Shown: one piece after another, positions 1-7,203 of the stretch
How positions within the stretch are numbered: position 1 is the first letter of the stretch
Layout of the letters: each line of letters starts with the position of its first letter
Assembly (NCBI RefSeq): GCF_035306585.1
Contig: NZ_DATGNU010000024.1
Coordinates: 1 to 31,212, forward strand
Length of the DNA stretch: 31,212 nucleotides
DNA from: Galbibacter sp035306585
GTDB taxonomy: Bacteria; Bacteroidota; Bacteroidia; Flavobacteriales; Flavobacteriaceae
Reading direction: 5' to 3'
Notes under the pieces: model-generated
What the model was told of the DNA's origin: nothing
The model's input: only the letters and a program-made list of their open reading frames with translations
The model's database searches: none
Program-made: the position numbers and the translations under genes

Positions 1-172
1 TACCAAAAAGTGGACAATGCCTATTAGAAACTGGGGGATTATATTGAATCAATTTTTAACTATATTTGAAGACAGGGTAAGACTTTAAACGAAAGTCATA
101 CCCTCCAATTTAAAACTTACACACTTCCTGGGATAGTGTCGAGCGGGAATTAATCCCGTTCCTCCTATCCGA
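1..172. other. Left-edge intergenic stretch with a hairpin
   Basis: I see no gene in this 172-base stretch downstream of the proline dehydrogenase gene. It contains one good hairpin at 75-103: GGGTA (75-79) and GACTTT (81-86) pair with AAAGTC (92-97) and TACCC (99-103), interrupted by a single A/A mismatch, with a five-base loop. There is no T-run on either side, so it is not a convincing terminator. A weaker CGGGA/TCCCG dyad lies near 144-158, just beyond the stop codon of the minus-strand gene, and could help end its transcript. The stretch may also belong to a gene left of the window. Confidence 0.4.
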
Positions 173-1339
173 TTACAATTTTCTTCTTTTACGTTCTTGA
201 GATAGAAGACTCAGTTCTCTTGTGGTCTGACCCGCCACTGATGTGTTTTCTTCTGCCCTTCTAATAAGGTATGGCATAACATCTCGCACGGGTCCAAAAG
301 GAAGATACTTGGCTACATTATAGTTACGGCTTGAAAGATTATAACTTATATGATCACTCATCCCATAGAGTTGACCAAACCATATTCTTGAGTCGTTGAT
401 CTCAAGACCTTTTTCCTCCATAAGATTCAATGCTAACATGGTGCTTTCTTCATTGTGTGATCCCAGGAACAATTCCAATTCTCCGATGTGATCTAGCATA
501 TAACGAACTGCCGTATTGTAATTGTCGTCTGTTGCTTTCTTTGAATCACAAATTGGGGTGGGATACCCATGTTCTTCTGCCCTATCATTTTCCTTCTCCA
601 TATAGGCTCCGCGTACAAGTTTCATTCCTATGATAAAACCTTCTTCTAAGGCTCTTTTGTGTAGTCCCCTTAGGTAATCCATGCGATCCCATCTATATAA
701 CTGTAAAGTGTTGAATACAATAGCTTTTTTACGATTGTATTTTTTCATCATCTGCTCAACGATTTCATCGGCGGCATCCTGCATCCAGCTCTCCTCTGCA
801 TCGATCAATAAAGCTACATCTAATTCGTAGGCCTTTTTACAAATAGTTTCATAACGCAAGTAAACTCGATCCCATTCTTCTTGTTCTGCTTTATCGAGTG
901 GCTTGCCCTCTCCTACTTTAACATACAATTCGAAACGACCAACCGCTGTGGGTTTAAAAACAGCAAAAGGAATGGCTTCCTTCTCTTTGACCAGATCTAG
1001 GATCTTTAGGGTACGAGCAACCACCGCGTCGAATTCCTCATCAGTCTCATTTCCTTCTACGGAATAATCGAGCACCGAACTTACTCCCGCAGTGTAAATG
1101 GCATCAACAGTTTTCATACAGTCGAGTTCACTAACTCCACCACAAAAGTGATCAAATACAGTCGCCCTGATCAGCCCTTCTACTGGAAGATGTGCTTTAA
1201 TAGCAAAATTGGTCACTGCGGTGCCAATTTTTACTAGTGGTTGATGAGCAATCATTTTAAATAAAAAATATGCTCTTTCAAGTTCAGAATCGCTTTTTAA
1301 CTTAAAAGCTATTTCTGTATTATCAAAAAAGTTTTCCAT
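173..1339 (-). CDS. Proline dehydrogenase (monofunctional, FAD-dependent)
   Basis: This enzyme oxidises L-proline to 1-pyrroline-5-carboxylate with FAD, the first step of proline breakdown to glutamate, and passes electrons to the respiratory chain. The 388-residue product is the size of a stand-alone ProDH barrel rather than a bifunctional PutA. Near the C-terminus it carries the family signature: YLPFG at about 345-349 followed by YLIRRAEEN at 357-365, where the two arginines bind the proline carboxylate. A KLVRGAYMEKE strand (VRGAY) in the second half fits the FAD and substrate site. The ATG at 1339 is preceded on the minus strand by a perfect TATATTTG -7 box at 1363-1370, giving a leader of under 20 bases. 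No P5C dehydrogenase gene is adjacent. The gene is divergent from aroB. Confidence 0.93.
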   Translation of the reverse strand: MENFFDNTEIAFKLKSDSELERAYFLFKMIAHQPLVKIGTAVTNFAIKAHLPVEGLIRATVFDHFCGGVSELDCMKTVDAIYTAGVSSVLDYSVEGNETDEEFDAVVARTLKILDLVKEKEAIPFAVFKPTAVGRFELYVKVGEGKPLDKAEQEEWDRVYLRYETICKKAYELDVALLIDAEESWMQDAADEIVEQMMKKYNRKKAIVFNTLQLYRWDRMDYLRGLHKRALEEGFIIGMKLVRGAYMEKENDRAEEHGYPTPICDSKKATDDNYNTAVRYMLDHIGELELFLGSHNEESTMLALNLMEEKGLEINDSRIWFGQLYGMSDHISYNLSSRNYNVAKYLPFGPVRDVMPYLIRRAEENTSVAGQTTRELSLLSQERKRRKL

Positions 1340-1362
1340 TTAATAAACCCATTAATTTTTTG

Positions 1363-1370
1363 CAAATATA
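1363..1370 (-). promoter_or_regulatory. -7 box of the proline dehydrogenase promoter
   Basis: The minus strand reads TATATTTG, an exact match to the Bacteroidota -7 consensus TAnnTTTG, 24 bases before the ATG. No clear TTG or TTTG -33 element is visible at the usual spacing of about 19 bases upstream. Confidence 0.5.
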
Positions 1371-1381
1371 GGACGAGAAAA

Positions 1382-1397
1382 TATAGATATATCTATA
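1382..1397. promoter_or_regulatory. Perfect 16-base palindrome between divergent genes
   Basis: TATAGATATATCTATA is a perfect inverted repeat in the 81-base divergent gap between proline dehydrogenase and aroB. It lies between the two predicted -7 boxes (1363-1370 on the minus strand, 1408-1415 on the plus strand), where a regulator would affect both promoters. Its high AT content makes a chance origin quite possible. Confidence 0.3.
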
Positions 1398-1407
1398 AAA
1401 ATCTTGT

Positions 1408-1415
1408 TATTTTTG
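1408..1415 (+). promoter_or_regulatory. -7 box of the aroB promoter
   Basis: TATTTTTG fits the Bacteroidota -7 consensus TAnnTTTG. It ends only five bases before the GTG at 1421, so transcription would start at or inside that codon. This favours the ATG at 1445 as the real aroB start. Confidence 0.45.
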
Positions 1416-1444
1416 GGCACGTGAGAAAATATAAACCAATTCGT

Positions 1445-2515
1445 ATGTCAGCGACCATCTTCAGTAATGATTCCCGTGTAATTTTTGATCATCAAGCCTA
1501 TGTGGAACTCAATAATTTGTTAGCAAATCACCGCTATTCCAAATTATTCCTCTTAGTAGATCAAAACACCCACCAGTATTGCTTAAGGGTCTTTCTTGGT
1601 AAGCTAGACAAAGTACATGAATTTGAGATTATTGAGATTCCAGCAGGTGAAGCACATAAGCAAATAGAGACTTGCACTCAGGTATGGTCCGCGATATCCG
1701 AATTAGGAGGCGACCGAAAATCTCTTTTGATTAATCTTGGTGGAGGTGTAGTGACAGACCTCGGTGGTTTTGTTGCTGCAACCTATATGCGTGGTATTGA
1801 GTTTATAAACATCCCAACAAGTCTACTATCAATGGTAGATGCTTCAGTAGGTGGGAAAACTGGTGTGGATTTAGGTGCTCTAAAAAACCAAGTGGGTGTT
1901 TTCACAGAACCTTTAATGGTATTGATCGATATAGAATACCTTAACTCTTTGCCAGCAAATGAACTCAGAAGTGGTTTGGCCGAAATGCTCAAACATGGTT
2001 TAATTCGTGATAAAATCTACTGGGATAGGCTCAGTGAGATGGATAAACTAGAACCCTCGGCCCTTCAAGAGTTAATATATCGATCCGTTGAGATCAAAAA
2101 TCAAGTAATTAAAGAGGATCCTAAAGAAAGTGGTTTAAGGAAAATTTTAAATTTTGGTCACACCCTTGGTCATGCCATAGAATCTTATTTCCTAGAGCAA
2201 CCTGATAAAACAACGCTTCTTCACGGCGAGGCTATCGCTATTGGTATGGTTATGGAGTCTTATTTATCGGTAAAGTTAACAGGCTTTCCAGAGGAAACAT
2301 TGGAGCAAATAAAGGCAGTTTTCGCCAACTACTACCCTTACCAGGAGATTAGTTCCAAGGAGCTCGATAGTATCATTGAATTGATGCGTTTTGACAAGAA
2401 AAACAACAGTGGTAAGGTGAATTTTGCACTTTTACAAGACATTGCAAAACCCATCTGGGATATTAATGCTGATAATGAACTGATTCACAAAGCGTTAGAA
2501 TATTATAAAAAATAA
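1445..2515 (+). CDS. aroB: 3-dehydroquinate synthase
   Basis: AroB converts DAHP to 3-dehydroquinate in the shikimate pathway, using catalytic NAD and a bound metal ion. Counting from an upstream GTG at 1421, the frame shows the NAD-binding GGGVVTDLGGFVAATYMRG stretch (about 108-125), PTSLLSMVDASVGGKTGVD (132-150) and the metal ligands E188 (SGLAEMLKHG), H247 (NFGHTLGH) and H268 (LLHGEA). I choose the in-frame ATG at 1445 (356 residues) because a TATTTTTG -7 box ends at 1415, leaving no room for a leader before the GTG; the region in front of the fold is dispensable. The start at 1421 would give 364 residues. The gene appears to be transcribed alone: the next gene on the strand begins 351 bases later. 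Confidence 0.95.
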   Translation: MSATIFSNDSRVIFDHQAYVELNNLLANHRYSKLFLLVDQNTHQYCLRVFLGKLDKVHEFEIIEIPAGEAHKQIETCTQVWSAISELGGDRKSLLINLGGGVVTDLGGFVAATYMRGIEFINIPTSLLSMVDASVGGKTGVDLGALKNQVGVFTEPLMVLIDIEYLNSLPANELRSGLAEMLKHGLIRDKIYWDRLSEMDKLEPSALQELIYRSVEIKNQVIKEDPKESGLRKILNFGHTLGHAIESYFLEQPDKTTLLHGEAIAIGMVMESYLSVKLTGFPEETLEQIKAVFANYYPYQEISSKELDSIIELMRFDKKNNSGKVNFALLQDIAKPIWDINADNELIHKALEYYKK

Positions 2516-2866
2516 TCTTTTTCGTTGTGATTCTAAAAAAAATAATGATTTTTGCCTAGGTATAAATTTCATTGTACTTTTAAATGTATTTTCAATCTGG
2601 CAGTTGATAAGCAAACTGTCTTATCGTATTAATGAATGTTTTTTTGAATTCCGCGTATATGGCGACTAGGAAGTCTTCGCTATATGTATCTCAAGGTTTG
2701 AGGTCTCGGTTCTTAAATGCTACTTCCACTGATCTAATCAATAAAGCAAAGACCATTTTGGTCATGTATTCCCCTGCCTATTTGCGTATTTAATAAACGG
2801 TAATAATTAACTAAAAAGTCAAATTCTAAAAAATTTTAATTTTTAATTAATATTACACATCCCGTT
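2516..2866 (+). promoter_or_regulatory. Structured leader region upstream of the polyamine operon
   Basis: This 351-base gap before speA is rich in inverted repeats. GATAAG (2606-2611) pairs with CTTATC (2620-2625), while the overlapping CAGTT (2601-2605) can instead pair with AACTG (2614-2618), so the two hairpins exclude each other. A nine-base-pair stem with one G/T wobble forms from 2657-2665 and 2677-2685. Smaller stems lie at 2690-2702 (CTCAA/TTGAG) and 2751-2763 (GACC/GGTC). A 53-codon ORF (2632-2793) overlaps them. The last 70 bases are very AT-rich with no clear -7 box. A regulatory leader is an inference; no known riboswitch class is recognised. Confidence 0.35.
2632..2793 (+). CDS. 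Possible short leader ORF (53 aa), function unknown
   Basis: An uninterrupted ATG-initiated frame runs 53 codons and stops at 2791-2793, 73 bases before the speA ATG. A second in-frame ATG lies at 2659 and would give 44 residues beginning MATRKSSLYVSQ. The product is basic and moderately polar (RKSSLYVSQGLRSRF, then DLINKAKTILVMYSPAYLRI), with no signal peptide, no membrane segment and no domain I recognise. There is no strong ribosome-binding site, but Bacteroidota genes often lack one. It could be a leader peptide that tunes the polyamine operon, an independent small protein, or a chance ORF within a structured RNA leader. I lean slightly towards something real because stop codons are frequent in DNA this AT-rich. 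Confidence 0.3.
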   Translation: MNVFLNSAYMATRKSSLYVSQGLRSRFLNATSTDLINKAKTILVMYSPAYLRI

Positions 2867-4270
2867 ATGAAAACCAAATATATCGATCTGATCGATCAAT
2901 CATTCTATTTTCCTCAAGAGGAATTTACATTAGCAGAGGACAAACTACAATTCCACGGTATCGATTTAATGGATTTGGTGAAAACCTACGGTGCACCATT
3001 GAAATTTACATATCTTCCACAGATATCTAACAATATTAATCGCGCCAAATACTGGTTTCAGGAGTCCATTAAAAAGCATAATTATAAGGGCAATTACCAT
3101 TATTGCTACTGCACTAAAAGTTCACACTTTAGCCATGTTTTAAACGAGGCTCTTAAGAACGATATTCATATCGAGACCTCTTCGGCAATCGATATTGATA
3201 TCGTTAAAAACCTTATAAAATCAGGAAAACTAAGCAAAGATAATTATGTACTTTGCAATGGCTTTAAAAGAGATAAGTACATTGAAAACATCGCTGAATT
3301 AATAAATGGTTCACATAAGAAATGCATACCAATAATTGATAATTACGAGGAGTTGAACCTATTAACAGAGGCCATCGAAGGCCCTTTTAATGTTGGGATA
3401 CGTATCGCCTCCGAAGAAGAGCCGAAATTTGAATTTTACACCAGTAGACTCGGCATTGGATATAAAAATATTGTTCCGTTTTACAATAGAGAAATTAAGG
3501 ATCAAAAGAATGTACGTTTAAAAATGCTCCATTTCTTTATTAATACTGGAATTCGAGATACCTCCTATTATTGGAACGAACTTTTAAAATGTTTAAAGGT
3601 CTATATTCAATTAAAGAAAGTCTGCCCTACGCTGGATTCGCTCAATATTGGTGGTGGTTTCCCTATCAAGAATTCTCTTGCCTTCGAATATGACTATCAG
3701 TATATGGTCGATGAAATAATTCATCAAATCCAAAGAGCATGTGAGGAGGCTGGAGTCGATGTTCCAAATATCTTCACAGAATTCGGTAGCTTTACCGTAG
3801 GAGAAAGTGGTGGTGCTATCTATCAAGTCTTATATCAAAAGCAACAAAACGATAGGGAGAAATGGAATATGATCGATTCTTCTTTTATCACTACCCTCCC
3901 GGATAGTTGGGCTATAAGTAAAAAATTTATCATGTTACCCATTAACCGATGGTACGAAGATTACGAACGCGTATTATTAGGAGGATTGACCTGTGACAGT
4001 GATGATTATTACAATTCTGAACAAAATTTAAATGCCATCTATCTTCCTAAATACATTAAAGACAAACCATTATATATTGGATTTTTTAATACAGGAGCTT
4101 ATCAAGAAAGTGTCGGCGGTTTTGGTGGATTACAACATTGTTTAATCCCCTCCCCTAAACACGTTTTAATTGATAGAGATGATTATGGAAATATAGTGAC
4201 AAAACTTTTTTCGGAACAACAAACTGCAAATGACTTTTTAAAAATACTCGGTTACGATGAACAAAACTAA
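2867..4270 (+). CDS. speA: Biosynthetic arginine decarboxylase (fold-type III, short Bacteroidota form)
   Basis: A PLP-dependent enzyme that turns arginine into agmatine, the first step of putrescine synthesis by the agmatine route. It belongs to the alanine-racemase/ODC fold. The PLP lysine is probably K84 in YCYCTKSSHF, the phosphate loop is NIGGGFP (260-266), and the C-terminal active-site motif TCDSDD (375-380, catalytic C376) is followed by FFNTGAYQ (406-413), equivalent to the conserved glycine-alanine-tyrosine motif. At 467 residues it is much shorter than the enterobacterial SpeA of about 650 residues. Substrate is inferred mainly from the partner: the stop codon lies 14 bases inside speB, an agmatinase. 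Another amino-acid decarboxylase activity cannot be excluded from motifs alone. Confidence 0.88.
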   Translation: MKTKYIDLIDQSFYFPQEEFTLAEDKLQFHGIDLMDLVKTYGAPLKFTYLPQISNNINRAKYWFQESIKKHNYKGNYHYCYCTKSSHFSHVLNEALKNDIHIETSSAIDIDIVKNLIKSGKLSKDNYVLCNGFKRDKYIENIAELINGSHKKCIPIIDNYEELNLLTEAIEGPFNVGIRIASEEEPKFEFYTSRLGIGYKNIVPFYNREIKDQKNVRLKMLHFFINTGIRDTSYYWNELLKCLKVYIQLKKVCPTLDSLNIGGGFPIKNSLAFEYDYQYMVDEIIHQIQRACEEAGVDVPNIFTEFGSFTVGESGGAIYQVLYQKQQNDREKWNMIDSSFITTLPDSWAISKKFIMLPINRWYEDYERVLLGGLTCDSDDYYNSEQNLNAIYLPKYIKDKPLYIGFFNTGAYQESVGGFGGLQHCLIPSPKHVLIDRDDYGNIVTKLFSEQQTANDFLKILGYDEQN

Positions 4271-5135
4271 TTATGCTGGGATTCCAGATAAATACGCTCG
4301 ACTGGAGGATGCTAAAGTCGTCCTTATCCCTGTTCCATACGATGGAACAAGCACTTGGCAAAAAGGAGCTGATAAAGGACCTGAAGCTTTTTTACAAGCT
4401 TCAGAAAACATGGAACTCTTTGATATTGAAACAAGAAGTGAGCCATATAAAAAAGGGGTGTACCTCGCTCCTGCTGTCTTAGAGAATAGCAGCCCCGAAA
4501 AAATGGTGGATGCGGTTTACAAGACCACTAAAAACTATATTAACCAGGGTAAGTTCGTAACCCTTTTTGGAGGTGAACATTCTATTTCAATTGGTTCTAT
4601 TAAAGCTTTTTCAGAGCTTTTTAAAGATTTAACTGTGTTGCAATTAGACGCACATGCCGATCTTAGAGAGGAATATAATGGAAGCAAATGCAACCATGCT
4701 TGTGCGGTATACCAAGCTAGCTTGACAACCAAGCTCATTCAGGTTGGAATCCGCAGTATGGATATTTCTGAATTAGATAATATGGTGGAGGAACAAACCT
4801 ATTTTGCTGAGCAAATTATCCAGGATGAGGATTGGATGTCCGACTCCATAGACCAAATGACAGAAAATGTCTTTATAACTATTGATCTAGATGCCTTTGA
4901 CCCTTCTATATTGCCATCCACTGGTACACCAGAACCTGGAGGGTTGTTGTGGTTTGAGACCTTAGAATACCTTAAAAAGGTATTTAAAAAGAAAAATGTG
5001 GTAGGATTTGACATTGTTGAATTATGTCCAAATCCGACGGAGAAGTCCTCTGACTTTTTGGCTGCAAAGTTGTATTATAAAATGTTAGCATATAAATTTA
5101 AATATTCGAATTCCAAAAATATAAGTGATGAGTAG
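4257..5135 (+). CDS. speB: Agmatinase (ureohydrolase family)
   Basis: It hydrolyses agmatine to putrescine and urea with a binuclear manganese centre. All metal ligands are visible: H108 in FGGEHS, D131, H133 and D135 in QLDAHADLR, and D210 and D212 in TIDLDAFDP. The downstream STGTPEPGG (221-229) is typical of agmatinases and of the wider ureohydrolase family. At 292 residues the length is normal. The ATG at 4257 overlaps the end of speA by 14 bases and the 3' end overlaps the next gene, which indicates translational coupling and one transcript. Pairing with the arginine decarboxylase is the main reason to prefer agmatinase over arginase or formimidoylglutamase. Confidence 0.93.
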   Translation: MNKTNYAGIPDKYARLEDAKVVLIPVPYDGTSTWQKGADKGPEAFLQASENMELFDIETRSEPYKKGVYLAPAVLENSSPEKMVDAVYKTTKNYINQGKFVTLFGGEHSISIGSIKAFSELFKDLTVLQLDAHADLREEYNGSKCNHACAVYQASLTTKLIQVGIRSMDISELDNMVEEQTYFAEQIIQDEDWMSDSIDQMTENVFITIDLDAFDPSILPSTGTPEPGGLLWFETLEYLKKVFKKKNVVGFDIVELCPNPTEKSSDFLAAKLYYKMLAYKFKYSNSKNISDE

Positions 5136-6105
5136 GACAAAGGGAGAAATCAGTAAATTCATTGAGAAGTATTATTTACATTTTAATGCGGCTTCACTAG
5201 TGGATGCGGCGAAAGCATACGAAGAGCAACTTGATAATGGTGCCAAAATGATGGTTACCCTTGCTGGAGCGATGAGTACTGCGGAACTAGGTAAAATATT
5301 TGCGGAAATGATCCGACAGGATAAGGTTCATATTATCTCCTGTACAGGTGCCAACCTTGAGGAAGATATCATGAACCTTGTGGCGCACTCTCATTACAAA
5401 AGAGTTCCAAATTACAGAGACCTTACCCCACAAGAAGAATGGGATTTAATGGAAGGTGGACTCAATCGTGTTACAGATACTTGTATACCAGAGGAAGAAG
5501 CCTTTAGAAGGCTTCAAAAGCATATCTATAAAATTTGGAAAGATGCTGATGACAAAGGAGAACGTTATCTGCCGCATGAGTACATGTATAAATTGCTACT
5601 TTCTGGAGTTTTAGAACAGTATTATGAAATTGATGTGAAAGATTCGTGGATGTACGCCGCAGCCCAGAAGAATCTCCCAATTATTGTCCCCGGATGGGAA
5701 GATAGTACTATGGGAAATATCTTTGCCTCTTATGTTGTGAAAGGATCACTCAAGGCTCAAACCATGAAAAGCGGAATCGAATACATGACATACCTGACGG
5801 ATTGGTATACTAATAATTCCGATAATGGCGTGGGATTCTTTCAAATTGGAGGAGGAATTGCAGGAGACTTCCCAATATGTGTAGTGCCGATGCTTTATCA
5901 GGATCTTGAAAGAACAGAGACGCCATTTTGGAGTTACTTCTGTCAAATATCAGATTCTACTACCAGTTACGGTTCTTATTCTGGTGCTGTACCTAATGAA
6001 AAAATTACTTGGGGGAAACTCGATATTAATACACCAAAATTTATTATAGAATCAGATGCAACTATTGTGGCGCCGCTGATTTTTGCATATCTGCTAGATA
6101 TGTAA
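5128..6105 (+). CDS. Deoxyhypusine-synthase-like protein (putative polyamine aminobutyltransferase)
   Basis: Deoxyhypusine synthase moves the aminobutyl group of spermidine to a lysine through an NAD-dependent imine on an active-site lysine. That lysine is retained here in TWGK (about residue 298), and the NAD-binding core is recognisable (TLAGAMSTAELGKIF near 45-59, SCTGANLEEDI near 73-83, GWEDSTMGN near 192-200, GGGIAGDFP near 243-251). Bacteria have no eIF5A, so the acceptor is probably a small amine; some bacterial homologues are reported to make homospermidine (from memory). The location directly after speA and speB, overlapping speB by eight bases, supports a polyamine substrate. The start is the ATG at 5128; a GTG at 5125 adds one residue. 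Family assignment is firm, reaction uncertain. Confidence 0.85.
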   Translation: MSRTKGEISKFIEKYYLHFNAASLVDAAKAYEEQLDNGAKMMVTLAGAMSTAELGKIFAEMIRQDKVHIISCTGANLEEDIMNLVAHSHYKRVPNYRDLTPQEEWDLMEGGLNRVTDTCIPEEEAFRRLQKHIYKIWKDADDKGERYLPHEYMYKLLLSGVLEQYYEIDVKDSWMYAAAQKNLPIIVPGWEDSTMGNIFASYVVKGSLKAQTMKSGIEYMTYLTDWYTNNSDNGVGFFQIGGGIAGDFPICVVPMLYQDLERTETPFWSYFCQISDSTTSYGSYSGAVPNEKITWGKLDINTPKFIIESDATIVAPLIFAYLLDM

Positions 6106-6141
6106 TTTCACAAATAAAAGATAAAATATTATTAACTTTCG

Positions 6142-6161
6142 TTTACATTTACAGCTGTAAA
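6142..6161. promoter_or_regulatory. Triple TTTACA site (two direct, one inverted)
   Basis: The 20 bases read TTTACA (6142-6147), TTTACA (6148-6153), GC, TGTAAA (6156-6161). The last 14 bases form a perfect palindrome, and GTTTACA at 6141-6147 can alternatively pair with TGTAAAC at 6156-6162. The site lies 19 bases before the ATG of the small acidic protein gene and 36 bases after the preceding stop codon, where an operator or a 5' UTR hairpin would be expected. Confidence 0.45.
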
Positions 6162-6180
6162 CTTAGATTCTTTATCAACT

Positions 6181-6483
6181 ATGAGACGTGTAATTGTTGA
6201 TTTTAAAAAACTGACAAATGAGATTCTCTCCATGTTAGTGGAAAAGTATCCCGAAGGCTATGGGGATGACGACATCATTAGATTTAAAAATGCTAATAAT
6301 GAGTCCGTGGAGGCAGTAGAGGTACGAACAGATGATACCATTTACTTGGTTAAAGTGAGTACACGTTTAGCAAATACCATGGAAAAATTCGAAGATGAAG
6401 ATGAAGAAGACTTTGATTCTGAAGGAATTAACGAAAATATAGACATTCCTGCGGAGGATGAAGATCAGGATGACGAGGAGTAA
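6181..6483 (+). CDS. Small conserved-looking protein with an acidic tail, function unknown
   Basis: A 100-residue protein of unknown function. The first 70 residues look like a compact fold (MRRVIVDFKKLTNEILSMLV start, then a VEAVEVRTDDTIYLVKV beta-strand pair), and the last 30 residues are almost entirely Asp and Glu (EDEDEEDFD, EDEDQDDEE). There is no signal peptide or membrane segment, so it is probably cytoplasmic. I recall similar proteins in other flavobacteria, sometimes labelled DNA primase, but no primase motif is visible and I do not use that name. It lies 75 bases after the deoxyhypusine-synthase-like gene on the same strand, with its own dyad upstream, so it may be read from the polyamine operon, from its own promoter, or both. 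Confidence 0.8.
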   Translation: MRRVIVDFKKLTNEILSMLVEKYPEGYGDDDIIRFKNANNESVEAVEVRTDDTIYLVKVSTRLANTMEKFEDEDEEDFDSEGINENIDIPAEDEDQDDEE

Positions 6484-6492
6484 ATAGTAAAG

Positions 6493-6522
6493 CTTACGCC
6501 TGAAGACTGTTTCAGGCGTAAG
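6493..6522. terminator. Bidirectional terminator hairpin
   Basis: CTTACGCCTGAA (6493-6504) pairs perfectly with TTCAGGCGTAAG (6511-6522) around a six-base loop. It sits between the convergent stop codons of the small acidic protein gene and the DinB-fold gene. The flanking T-tracts are weak. Confidence 0.7.
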
Positions 6523-6534
6523 TATATACTTAGG

Positions 6535-7059
6535 CTACCCCTTATAGAGGTACTTTTTTTCCAATATATTCAAATGGTGCTTTTGGTGCCCCAAAAGGAA
6601 AAAACCTAGAGCAGCTACACTGGCTGATTGCCCCGCTAAAGAACCTACGTGTAATAATTCTTCTTTTGAAAAATTTTCAAAAAGTTTTATACTGCTATTA
6701 CGAACACTTTCATACTGCTCAATCAACTGCGCCTTTGCACCGAGTGATAATTTCGCTTTTTCAGCAAAAGATTCATGATCAAATCCTAGGAGTTCTGACC
6801 CTGGGTTTCTGGCAAAATAAAATGCCCGGAATTGAAAAACACGTTCGGAATCCACTAGGTGTTGAATAACCTCTGCAATACTCCATTTACCTTTCTGATA
6901 AGCGTAACTATAATGTTCCTCTTGGATGGTTTGCAGATAATTTAAGAAGTCCCTTCTGGAGTGTTTTAAGCCCTTTATTAAGTCCACTTCTCCAAGCAGT
7001 CCAAGGTATTTATTAAAATAATCTGGGGTGTTTTTTGGTTGTAAATCTGTAGAATTCAT
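6535..7059 (-). CDS. DinB-superfamily putative metal-dependent protein
   Basis: A four-helix-bundle protein of the DinB/YfiT group, whose characterised members are metal-dependent thiol transferases or hydrolases, including bacillithiol-, mycothiol- and glutathione-using enzymes. The predicted metal triad is complete: H67 in IQHLVDSE and H158 and H162 in GHQKHHLNIL. At 174 residues the length is typical. The organism probably makes bacillithiol, as suggested by the ytxJ gene at 19530, so a bacillithiol S-transferase role is possible but is only an inference. The gene is transcribed alone, convergent with the preceding unit and divergent from the large gene at 7204. Substrate cannot be read from sequence. 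Confidence 0.83.
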   Translation of the reverse strand: MNSTDLQPKNTPDYFNKYLGLLGEVDLIKGLKHSRRDFLNYLQTIQEEHYSYAYQKGKWSIAEVIQHLVDSERVFQFRAFYFARNPGSELLGFDHESFAEKAKLSLGAKAQLIEQYESVRNSSIKLFENFSKEELLHVGSLAGQSASVAALGFFLLGHQKHHLNILEKKYLYKG

Positions 7060-7203
7060 TGGCTAATTTTTATGGAAATGCAAATTAAGATTTTTGTTGC
7101 GGAAGTCTAATTTATTTTAGTTAATATTGTAAACATCACAACCCAAAACTATAAGTGTTGGAATATACGGATCTGCCTTGACCAATTAAATCAGTGATTA
7201 CGA

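Noticed and set aside
5128..6105. True hypusine synthesis
   Set aside because: Bacteria have EF-P and not eIF5A as a hypusine substrate, and the operon context is polyamine synthesis; a small-molecule role is more likely.
6181..6483. DNA primase, a label I recall for similar small proteins
   Set aside because: At 100 residues, with no zinc-binding or TOPRIM motif, nothing supports primase activity.
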